Below the pieces are notes generated by a model. It searched no databases. It saw only the letters and a list, made by a program, of their open reading frames with translations, and was not told the DNA's origin. The position numbers and the translations under genes are program-made. Positions 1-5,609 of a stretch of DNA of 10,000 bases are shown here, one piece after another. Position 1 is the first letter of the stretch, and every line of letters begins with the position of its first letter. Source of the stretch: Asticcacaulis sp. (GTDB taxonomy: Bacteria > Pseudomonadota > Alphaproteobacteria > Caulobacterales > Caulobacteraceae); NCBI RefSeq assembly GCF_020217185.1, contig NZ_JAIWNX010000116.1, positions 1-10,000 on the forward strand, read 5' to 3'.

Positions 1-1
1 C

Positions 2-547
2 CCGATCAAGCCCTTCAAAGCCACCGCGTACAAGGAAGGCAAGTTCGTCGATATTTCGGATGCCGACACCAAGGGCAAGTGGTCGATCTTCTTCTTCTAC
101 CCGGCCGACTTCACCTTCGTCTGCCCGACCGAGCTGGAAGACCTGGCCGGTATCTATCCCGACCTGCAAAAGCTGAACGTCGAAGTCTATTCGGTCTCGA
201 CCGACACGCACTTCTCGCACAAGGCCTGGCACGACACCTCGCCCGCCATCGGCAAGATCAACTACTACATGGTCGGCGACCAGTCGGGCACCATCACCAA
301 CAATTTCGACGTGATGCGTCCGGGCGTCGGCCTGGCCGACCGCGCCACCTTCCTCGTTGATCCGGAAGGCATCATCCAGTTCATGGAAATCACCTCGGAA
401 GGCGTGGGCCGCAACGCTACCGAACTGTTCCGTAAGGTGAAGGCCGCTCAATACGTCGCGTCGCACCCCGGCGAAGTCTGCCCGGCCAAGTGGGAAGAGG
501 GTGAAAAGACCCTGGCCCCGTCGCTGGACCTCGTTGGGAAGATCTAA
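2..547 (+). CDS. ahpC: AhpC peroxiredoxin (alkyl hydroperoxide reductase C), 5' end cut off
   Basis: Typical 2-Cys peroxiredoxin that reduces hydrogen peroxide, organic hydroperoxides and peroxynitrite in the cytoplasm and is recharged by AhpF. The frame is open from base 2 and gives 181 residues; the enterobacterial protein has 187, so only about six N-terminal residues (the MSLINTQ-like start) lie outside the window. The peroxidatic cysteine is in FVCPTE (residue 41 of the visible part, codon 122-124). The resolving cysteine is in GEVCPAKW (residue 160, codon 479-481). The C-terminal tail ending LVGKI is intact, as expected of the peroxide-sensitive form, which can be over-oxidised. Similarity to E. 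coli AhpC, from memory, runs along the whole length. The gene is followed after 144 bases by ahpF on the same strand, the classic pair. Its promoter and any OxyR site would be upstream of the window. Confidence 0.97.
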   Translation, partial: PIKPFKATAYKEGKFVDISDADTKGKWSIFFFYPADFTFVCPTELEDLAGIYPDLQKLNVEVYSVSTDTHFSHKAWHDTSPAIGKINYYMVGDQSGTITNNFDVMRPGVGLADRATFLVDPEGIIQFMEITSEGVGRNATELFRKVKAAQYVASHPGEVCPAKWEEGEKTLAPSLDLVGKI

Positions 548-554
548 CTCCGCG

Positions 555-582
555 CATGGGGGGAGGCCCGCCTCCCCCCATG
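555..582 (+). terminator. Strong hairpin after ahpC (attenuator or mRNA 3' stabiliser)
   Basis: A perfect 12-bp stem (555-566 pairs with 571-582; left arm CATGGGGGGAGG) with a four-base loop CCCG begins 7 bases after the ahpC stop codon. No T run follows (the next bases are TCCCCCCAAGG), so it is not a textbook intrinsic terminator. Its position suggests partial termination or protection of the ahpC mRNA end, which would let AhpC be made in excess over AhpF. That role is inference; the stem itself is plain in the sequence. Confidence 0.55.
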
Positions 583-627
583 TCCCCCCAAGGTACCCTC
601 ACAGGGCCTGCGCCAGCATTATTTTCC

Positions 628-655
628 ATATCCGGGCTTTGCGGAGCCCGCATAT
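628..655 (+). repeat. Imperfect inverted repeat upstream of ahpF
   Basis: Arms 628-638 and 645-655 pair over 11 positions with a single C-C mismatch (ATAT-C-CGGGCT against AGCCCG-C-ATAT), with a six-base loop TTGCGG. It ends 36 bases before the ahpF start codon. It could be an RNA hairpin in the ahpC-ahpF transcript or a protein-binding operator. It does not show the spaced ATAG/CTAT quarters expected of a full OxyR site. Function is unknown. Confidence 0.45.
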
Positions 656-691
656 AGACAATGATTTTCACGACAATATACGGAGTACGCC

Positions 692-2281
692 ATGCTTGAC
701 GACGGCATGAAGGCCCAACTGAAGGCCTATCTCGAAAACCTGCGCACGCCGATCGAACTGGTGGCGCACACCGATGATCAGCCCAAGTCGCGTGAACTGG
801 TCGATCTGCTCGAAGACATCGTGGCCGCCTCGCCCAAGGTGACCCTGACCGTCTCGTCTGGCGGTGAGCGCGTGCCGTCGTTCGACATCGTGCGCAGCGG
901 CAGCCCGGAGGTCGCCGTGACCTTTGCCGGCCTGCCCATGGGCCATGAGTTCACTTCGCTGGTGCTGGCGCTCCTGTGGGTCGGTGGCCACCCGCCCAAG
1001 GTTGAGGCCGAAGTAATCGAGCAGGCCAAGGCGCTCGATATCGACGGCGAACTGCGCTTTGAAACCTACTTCTCCCTGTCGTGCCAGAACTGCCCCGACG
1101 TGGTGCAGGCGCTGAGCCTGATGAGCGTCCTGAACCCCAAGATCACACACGTCGCCATCGACGGCGCCCTGTTCAAGGACGAGGTCGAGCAGCGTCAGGT
1201 CATGGCCGTGCCGACCATCCTGCTGAACGGTCAGCCCTTCGGTCAGGGCCGCATGGGTCTGGAGCAGATTCTGGCCAAGCTCGACACCGGTGCGCAATCG
1301 CGTGAAGCCGAAAAGATCAGCGCCAAGTCGGAATTCGACGTGCTGGTCGTCGGCGGTGGCCCCGCCGGGGCTTCGGCCGCGATCTATGCGGCGCGCAAAG
1401 GCATCCGCACCGGCGTCGTGGCCGAACGCTTCGGCGGTCAGGTGCTCGACACTATGGATATCGAGAACTTCATCTCAGTGCCGCACACCGAAGGCCCGAA
1501 GCTCGCCACTGCGCTGGAGCAGCACGTCAAGGACTATGAGGTCGATATCATGAACCTCCAGACAGCGACGCAACTGATCCCGGCGGCGACCCCCGGCGGC
1601 CTGATCGAGGTCAGGCTGCAAAGCGGGGCTTCGGTGAAGTCGCGCACCGTCATCCTTTCGACCGGGGCCCGCTGGCGCAACATGAATGTGCCCGGCGAAA
1701 CCGAGTACAAGAACAAGGGCGTGGCCTACTGCCCGCACTGCGACGGCCCGCTGTTCAAGGGTAAGCGCGTGGCGGTCATCGGTGGCGGCAATTCCGGCGT
1801 CGAAGCGGCCATTGATCTGGCCGGCATCGTTGCCGAGGTGACCCTGCTGGAGTTTGCCGCCGAACTTCGCGCCGACGCGGTTCTGCAACGCAAGCTCTAC
1901 AGCCTGCCGAACGTCAGGGTGCTGACCAATGCCCAGACGACCGAGGTCAAGGGCGACGGCAGCAAGGTAACGGGCCTGAGCTATAAGGACCGCCTGCACG
2001 ACGTGACGCACGATATCGAACTGGAGGGCATCTTTGTGCAGATCGGTCTGGTGCCCAACACCGAATGGCTGAAAGGGACGCTGGCCCTGTCGAAGCATGG
2101 CGAGGTCGAGGTCAATGCCAAGGGCGAAACCTCACTGCCGGGCGTCTTCGCGGCGGGCGACTGCACCACCGTGCCGTATAAGCAGATCATCATCGCCATG
2201 GGCGAAGGCTCCAAGGCCTCGCTGTCGGCCTTTGATCACCTGATCCGCAGCACGGCCCCGGCGGACGTAATCGCTGCTTAG
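692..2281 (+). CDS. ahpF: AhpF, alkyl hydroperoxide reductase flavoprotein subunit
   Basis: FAD-dependent disulfide reductase of 529 residues (E. coli AhpF has 521) that passes electrons from NAD(P)H to oxidised AhpC. The N-terminal half is the tandem thioredoxin-like domain (about 1-200) with the redox pair C131-QN-C134 in SCQNCPDVV. The thioredoxin-reductase-like part follows: FAD-binding GGGPAG at 221-226, second redox pair C347-PH-C350 in [11 protein letters not shown](P)-binding GGGNSG at 364-369, and the C-terminal FAD signature [10 protein letters not shown] at 487-496. All catalytic residues are present. ATG 692 is chosen because MLD followed shortly by [10 protein letters not shown] matches the E. 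coli N-terminus and GGAG at 682-685 sits six bases upstream. It is likely co-transcribed with ahpC through the hairpins at 555-655, since I see no convincing separate promoter. A strong terminator follows 24 bases after the stop. Confidence 0.97.
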   Translation: MLDDGMKAQLKAYLENLRTPIELVAHTDDQPKSRELVDLLEDIVAASPKVTLTVSSGGERVPSFDIVRSGSPEVAVTFAGLPMGHEFTSLVLALLWVGGHPPKVEAEVIEQAKALDIDGELRFETYFSLSCQNCPDVVQALSLMSVLNPKITHVAIDGALFKDEVEQRQVMAVPTILLNGQPFGQGRMGLEQILAKLDTGAQSREAEKISAKSEFDVLVVGGGPAGASAAIYAARKGIRTGVVAERFGGQVLDTMDIENFISVPHTEGPKLATALEQHVKDYEVDIMNLQTATQLIPAATPGGLIEVRLQSGASVKSRTVILSTGARWRNMNVPGETEYKNKGVAYCPHCDGPLFKGKRVAVIGGGNSGVEAAIDLAGIVAEVTLLEFAAELRADAVLQRKLYSLPNVRVLTNAQTTEVKGDGSKVTGLSYKDRLHDVTHDIELEGIFVQIGLVPNTEWLKGTLALSKHGEVEVNAKGETSLPGVFAAGDCTTVPYKQIIIAMGEGSKASLSAFDHLIRSTAPADVIAA

Positions 2282-2300
2282 AGCCTGCCACCCGCACACT

Positions 2301-2335
2301 AAAAAGCCGCCGGATTTACTCCGGCGGCTTTTTTT
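2301..2335. terminator. Bidirectional intrinsic terminator between ahpF and argS
   Basis: A perfect 9-bp GC-rich stem (2306-2314 GCCGCCGGA pairs with 2320-2328) with loop TTTAC is flanked by five A on the left and seven T on the right. Read on the + strand it gives a hairpin plus U run for ahpF. Read on the - strand the A run becomes a U run for argS. The A and T tracts can also pair and extend the stem. It sits between two convergent genes, exactly where a shared terminator is expected. Confidence 0.93.
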
Positions 2336-2362
2336 ATCAGATCGCCTCTCTTATCAGATCGC
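2334..2362. repeat. 12-bp direct repeat at the 3' end of argS
   Basis: TTATCAGATCGC occurs at 2334-2345 and again at 2351-2362, 17 bases apart. The right copy contains the last codons and stop of argS (on the - strand GCG ATC TGA TAA). The left copy repeats this sequence just beyond it, next to the terminator. It looks like a small tandem duplication of the gene end and leaves argS with tandem stops TGA TAA. No function is needed to explain it. Confidence 0.6.
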
Positions 2363-4393
2363 TTCCGGGCACTCGATATGGCAGATCGACAGGGCACGGG
2401 TCAGGGCCACCTGTACCGCTTGGGTGATCATCAGGCGCGCCGGGTTGGCCACGCCGTCGCTGATCACCGGCACGCGGGTGTAGTAAGAATTGTAGATCGC
2501 CGCGACGTCCATCAGGTGACGCACCAGCAGCGACGGATTGGCCGCTTTGGCCGCGGCCACCACCTTCTGCGGGATCTGCTGCACCTTCAGGAGCAGGTCG
2601 GCTTCCTGCGCGTCGATCTCATAGGTCACACCGTCGATATTCGCCGTGCCACCGCCGTTTTTGCGCAAAATGCTGCGCGCCCGACACGCCGCATAAACGA
2701 CGTAGGCCCCGCCTGAACGTTCAAACCCGGCGATGGTGGCATCCATATCTGAGGCATCGATTTCCACCGCGCCTTTCAGGTCCTGCTTGAGGTCATTAAA
2801 CACGATGGAGCCGATGGCCAGTTCCTGCGCCGCGCGGCTCAGTTCGGCCTCATCCGAATCCACCCGGTCAGACAGGCGGTTACGGAAATAGACCTGCGCC
2901 GCCGACAACAGCCCGATGACGTTTGAGACCGACTGACGCGACGACAGCTTCTTGCCGGTCTTCGCATCGACATAGAAGCCGAAATAGACGTGCTGAAACG
3001 CAGTCTTTGCGGCATCGGCAATCCCCGTCGCATAGGCCGAGCGGAACAGGCGGTTGAAGTGCACCTGCTGCTCCTGACCCACAACGTAAAAGACGTCGGT
3101 GGGATCGAACATCTGCGCGCGCAGTTGGATGGCCCCCATATCGCGCGTCGAATAGATGCTCTGCCCGTCGGCGCGACGCACCACGAAGCGCTCATTATTA
3201 TCGAGCAGGACTACTGCCGCGCCGATATCCTTGCGGATCGACTTTATCAGGGTGTCGCGCTCAATTTCCCCGATCTCGCCGGCGGCAAAACGCGCCTCTT
3301 CGATGGCGATGGCGGCTTCGGCATCGGCCTCGCTGAACACCACAGCCTTGCCCGACGCCAGCGCCGCTTCGACCACGGCGTCGCCCGCCTGATAGTAGAA
3401 GCTTTCGCCCAGGACGAGGTCGAAATGGATGTTCAAGGCGTCATAGAAACCTTCAAACGACTGAAGGCTCCACTTGACCATGTCGATCCACAGGGCGACC
3501 TCTTCGGCGTCGCCCTGCTCCAGCGCCCGGAAGCGCGCATCCGAGGCCACCACATAGTCGGCGAAGGCATATTTCAAGAGTTCGAGATTTTTCGCATCAG
3601 GGAAATATCGCCCGGCAATGGCGGCGTCTTCGGCGTCCCATTCATCGGGGGCCTTGCCGCCTTCGAGGATGCGCTCAACCGAGCGGCGGATCTTGTAGAT
3701 TTCCAGCAGCTTGTCGTTATCGCCGAAATCCGCCGGGAAGACCGCGCCAAACCGGCGATAGCCTTCCAGCATGAAGCCGAAACCACCGAAATCATTGATG
3801 TGGTTGACGCGGAAGGTATCCGCCCCCGACCGCTCCCACAGGTTCGACAGCACGTGCCCCACAATGGTCGAGCGGATATGCCCGGCGTGCAGCGTCTTGG
3901 CGACATTGGGTGACGAATAATCGACCACCGCCGAACGCCCCTTGAGCGCGTCGGAATCGCCGAAATGCGCGCCAATCGCGGTCACGGCCTGTGCCCCGCT
4001 GAGCATCCAGCCATCGGACAGGGTCAGGTTGATATACATGCCCTTGGTTTCGAGCTTCGCAATGGCGTCGGCAAAGTCCGGCCCGTTGAGGATGTCCACG
4101 ATCCACGGCAGGTGGTTGGCCATAAAGCCCTTGGGCCCGCCGTCCTTCAGCAGTTGTGGAAAGCGCAGGGCAATATCGCCGCCCATCTTGGCGCGGTCGA
4201 TCAGGTCGAACTTGATATCAAGCACATACCCTACCTTCGCCGACAGGGCGTCGGTGATACGCTTTTCCAGTTGCGGCAGGGGATAGGCCTCAAAAGCCAC
4301 CGAAGCCGCGGCCGCGCGCTCACGGCGGTAACGCGCGACAAAGGCGTTGACCTCCGACAGGCGTGACGAATTGACCTCAGCGAGCGCGTTCAT
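2354..4393 (-). CDS. argS: Arginyl-tRNA synthetase, divergent form
   Basis: Class I aminoacyl-tRNA synthetase charging tRNA-Arg with arginine, 679 residues from ATG 4393 (common bacterial forms are about 550-600). An N-terminal Add-1-like tRNA-recognition domain covers about 40-130. The HIGH-type signature is HAGH at 169-172 in the ArgRS-typical context SSPNVAKTLHAGHIRSTIVG. A catalytic region contains NHINDFGG (198-204) and GESFYY (329-334). The KMSKS-type loop is KKLSSR at 481-486, and a DALR-type anticodon-binding domain runs from about 560 to the end. Deviations from common forms: HAGH for HVGH/HIGH, NDFGG where most have GDWG, and Q after the KMSKS arginine. The reading frame could extend to 4534, but the extra 47 residues look unconserved. 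AAGGGA (- strand, 4400-4405) lies six bases before ATG 4393. It stands alone on its strand, convergent with ahpF. It may be the only ArgRS or a second one; the window cannot tell. Confidence 0.92.
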   Translation of the reverse strand: MNALAEVNSSRLSEVNAFVARYRRERAAAASVAFEAYPLPQLEKRITDALSAKVGYVLDIKFDLIDRAKMGGDIALRFPQLLKDGGPKGFMANHLPWIVDILNGPDFADAIAKLETKGMYINLTLSDGWMLSGAQAVTAIGAHFGDSDALKGRSAVVDYSSPNVAKTLHAGHIRSTIVGHVLSNLWERSGADTFRVNHINDFGGFGFMLEGYRRFGAVFPADFGDNDKLLEIYKIRRSVERILEGGKAPDEWDAEDAAIAGRYFPDAKNLELLKYAFADYVVASDARFRALEQGDAEEVALWIDMVKWSLQSFEGFYDALNIHFDLVLGESFYYQAGDAVVEAALASGKAVVFSEADAEAAIAIEEARFAAGEIGEIERDTLIKSIRKDIGAAVVLLDNNERFVVRRADGQSIYSTRDMGAIQLRAQMFDPTDVFYVVGQEQQVHFNRLFRSAYATGIADAAKTAFQHVYFGFYVDAKTGKKLSSRQSVSNVIGLLSAAQVYFRNRLSDRVDSDEAELSRAAQELAIGSIVFNDLKQDLKGAVEIDASDMDATIAGFERSGGAYVVYAACRARSILRKNGGGTANIDGVTYEIDAQEADLLLKVQQIPQKVVAAAKAANPSLLVRHLMDVAAIYNSYYTRVPVISDGVANPARLMITQAVQVALTRALSICHIECPEAI

Positions 4394-4505
4394 GGGGAAT
4401 CCCTTGTACAGAATAATGCCAACGTCCGAAGGTGCTGACCGCACCCGGCCGTTGAAGACACGAATACTAAGGTTCATTTCCAATGAGCCTTGGTATAGGG
4501 GCCTG

Positions 4506-4534
4506 CATCTATGGCAAACGCGCCCCAATATCAA
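4506..4534 (-). promoter_or_regulatory. Weak candidate promoter for argS
   Basis: On the - strand TTGATA (4529-4534) is separated by 17 bases from TAGATG (4506-4511). The -35-like box is good and the -10-like box poor. It would give a leader of about 105 bases before the argS ATG. It lies in the 236-base gap between argS and the divergent small gene, where promoters for both must lie. No other clear boxes were found there. Confidence 0.22.
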
Positions 4535-4618
4535 GGATCACGCTTATACCCTCTTTGCGTGGCGACGGCCCTTGCCTCTCTCGTCTTTACCCGTGCGGGG
4601 TTAGGGTCGGGCTTCAAC

Positions 4619-4623
4619 GGAGG
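4619..4623 (+). promoter_or_regulatory. Strong Shine-Dalgarno site of the small gene at 4630
   Basis: GGAGG, continuing as GGAGGTGA to 4626, is a near-complete complement of the 16S rRNA 3' end. It ends six bases before ATG 4630. It is the best ribosome binding site in the window and is a main reason for calling the short reading frame a gene. Confidence 0.8.
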
Positions 4624-4629
4624 TGACCC

Positions 4630-4806
4630 ATGATCCAGACCATACGCATCGTCAGGGCTTTCTGTGACGGTTTCCTGCACCCGACACGCTCATTGAAACG
4701 CTGTCAGCGCGAAGACCGCGCCGTGCGCGATAATCTGGGCGAAGATCAGGTAGATACCATGGTCGAAGACACCTTTCCGGCTTCTGACCCACCCAGCACC
4801 TACTAA
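4630..4806 (+). CDS. Small conserved-type protein with C-terminal FPASDPPS motif
   Basis: A 58-residue reading frame from ATG 4630 to TAA 4804-4806, too short for most gene-finder cut-offs. The basic N-terminal half (MIQTIRIVRAFCDGFLHPTR..., pI clearly high, two cysteines at 12 and 25) is followed by an acidic linker (about 28-47). It ends VEDTFPASDPPSTY, with FPASDPPS at residues 49-56. From memory, the pattern of an acidic stretch followed by (E/D)-x-FPASDPP recurs at the C-terminus of many short uncharacterised proteobacterial proteins, so this is very probably translated. Function is unknown. There is no signal peptide or membrane helix. It is divergent from argS and separated from the next gene by a 400-base AT-rich gap, so it appears to be a single-gene unit. 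Confidence 0.8.
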   Translation: MIQTIRIVRAFCDGFLHPTRSLKRCQREDRAVRDNLGEDQVDTMVEDTFPASDPPSTY

Positions 4807-4851
4807 AGGGTTGCGGGCACCGCTTAAAAAAAGCTCAATAAATGAAGACAG

Positions 4852-4883
4852 AAAACAATTCTATTAGTATATAGAATTGTTTT
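4852..4883. repeat. Perfect 13-bp inverted repeat in the AT-rich island
   Basis: Left arm 4852-4864 (AAAACAATTCTAT) is the exact reverse complement of right arm 4871-4883 (ATAGAATTGTTTT), with a six-base spacer TAGTAT. It lies 46 bases after the small gene and about 320 bases before the response regulator. The symmetry suggests a dimeric DNA-binding protein site. The pairing could also form an RNA hairpin ending in a T run, but the AT-only stem would be weak for a terminator. Confidence 0.7.
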
Positions 4884-5057
4884 GTTCGCAATTAATTAAA
4901 TTTATTTTCACTGCCTTTAAACAATAAAAATTGGTAATAACTGAATTTAAATTTGAATTTTATCTGAAATAGAAATATAAATAATCCATAAGCGTCAATC
5001 TATATCATTTTTACCCACCGGTATCGTTTCTATATTTCAAAACACAACGCCTTTCGG

Positions 5058-5086
5058 TTGCCTTGCCACAAAAAAGGCCCTATTGT
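5058..5086 (+). promoter_or_regulatory. Candidate sigma70-type promoter for the response regulator and kinase
   Basis: TTGCCT (5058-5063) and TATTGT (5081-5086) are separated by 17 bases, the optimal spacing, and lie just downstream of the AT-rich island, which could act as an UP element. The predicted transcript starts near 5093, giving a leader of about 115 bases. Boxes match the general consensus at 4 of 6 positions each, so this is only a candidate. Confidence 0.35.
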
Positions 5087-5206
5087 TTTGCCGGACGGCG
5101 CAGCCAGCGTCGGCCGCTTTCCGCGTACCGTGCAGACTTTTGGCACAGGCCACCCGCCTTTGGGGCGGCCCTCAGACGACGCTACCTGTAAGCCTCAGAG
5201 ACACAT

Positions 5207-5578
5207 ATGAAGATTTTGATCGTCGAGGATAACGAAGCTCTGGCCCAGACGACCGGCTGGATCATCGAGATGCTGGGCTATGACTATCGCATCAGCCTGA
5301 CGCCGCAGGCGGCGCTGACCGAGGGTGAAGCCTATGCCCCTGACGTGGTGATGATGGATATCGGCCTGCCGGGCATGAGCGGCTATGACCTGTGCCGTGA
5401 AATGCGTCAGAAGCCCGCCCACGCCAACGCCATCTTCGTGGCGCAGACCGGCTGGGACGAGCGTGAGCACCGAGAACAGTCGGCAGAGGCCGGCTTCGTC
5501 CACCACCTGACCAAGCCGGTCGATCTTCAGACCCTCGAATCCGTGCTGAACGCCATTGCGGCGGACATGCGCGTCTGA
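5207..5578 (+). CDS. Single-domain (CheY-like) response regulator
   Basis: A 123-residue protein consisting of one receiver domain and nothing else. The acidic pocket is E7/D8, the phospho-acceptor is D51 in VVMMDIGLPGMSG, the switch threonine is T81 in AQTGW, and the conserved lysine is K103 in LTKPVD. All key residues are present, so it should accept phosphate. The stretch TGWDEREHREQSAEAGFVHH resembles receivers that I recall being associated with hybrid kinases and CheB/CheR proteins, rather than motor-binding CheY. ATG 5207 has a modest AGAG site at 5197-5200, six bases upstream. The kinase gene starts 31 bases after its stop on the same strand, so the two probably form an operon. With no output domain it may act by protein contact, as a phosphate sink, or as a relay intermediate for the kinase next door. 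Confidence 0.93.
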   Translation: MKILIVEDNEALAQTTGWIIEMLGYDYRISLTPQAALTEGEAYAPDVVMMDIGLPGMSGYDLCREMRQKPAHANAIFVAQTGWDEREHREQSAEAGFVHHLTKPVDLQTLESVLNAIAADMRV

Positions 5579-5609
5579 TCCTCCACGCTTACCCCAAGGC
5601 CGCCTGCTT

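Larger units (their letters stand above)
4807..5206. other. 400-base gene-free region with an AT-rich island
   Basis: No convincing gene lies here. Bases 4821-5040 contain 52 G or C in 220 (about 24% by hand count) against strongly GC-rich flanks. They include A/T runs, the near-palindrome AATTTAAATT and two copies of TGAATTT twelve bases apart. The remaining part (about 5041-5206) returns to normal composition and carries a candidate promoter and the ribosome site for the response regulator. No clear terminator for the small gene upstream was found. Possible roles are a promoter/UP-element region, a target for AT-binding nucleoid proteins, or a remnant of acquired DNA. Confidence 0.75.

Noticed and set aside
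655..682. Possible promoter for ahpF (TAGACA, 16 bases, TATACG)
   Set aside because: Transcription would start within a few bases of the ATG and leave the ribosome site outside the mRNA. ahpC-ahpF co-transcription is simpler.
2990..3913. Long + strand reading frame opposite argS (and similar long frames opposite ahpF and the kinase)
   Set aside because: These are antisense shadows of GC-rich coding sequence. The proteins show no recognisable domains, and the opposite frames encode clear, conserved enzymes.
4394..4534. In-frame 47-residue N-terminal extension of argS up to ATG 4534
   Set aside because: The extra residues show no family resemblance, and AAGGGA at 4400-4405 is well placed for the ATG at 4393.
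4842..4874. Ten-codon frame (MKTENNSISI) ending inside the inverted repeat, as a possible leader peptide
   Set aside because: It has no ribosome site and no downstream gene close enough for attenuation. Such short frames are expected by chance in AT-rich DNA.
4892..4910. CtrA-like site (TTAA-N7-TTAA) in the AT-rich island
   Set aside because: Only one exact half is present with the right spacing (the other reads TTCA), and TTAA is expected by chance in such DNA.
5141..5157. Possible sigma54 promoter (TGGCAC ...)
   Set aside because: The -24 element is present, but the required GC at the correct -12 spacing is not.
5556..5609. Earlier start of the kinase at ATG 5556, inside the response regulator gene
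   Set aside because: It adds 18 Arg/Pro-rich residues that look like out-of-frame translation of the regulator gene. The 5610 start fits the usual short cytoplasmic tail before TM1.
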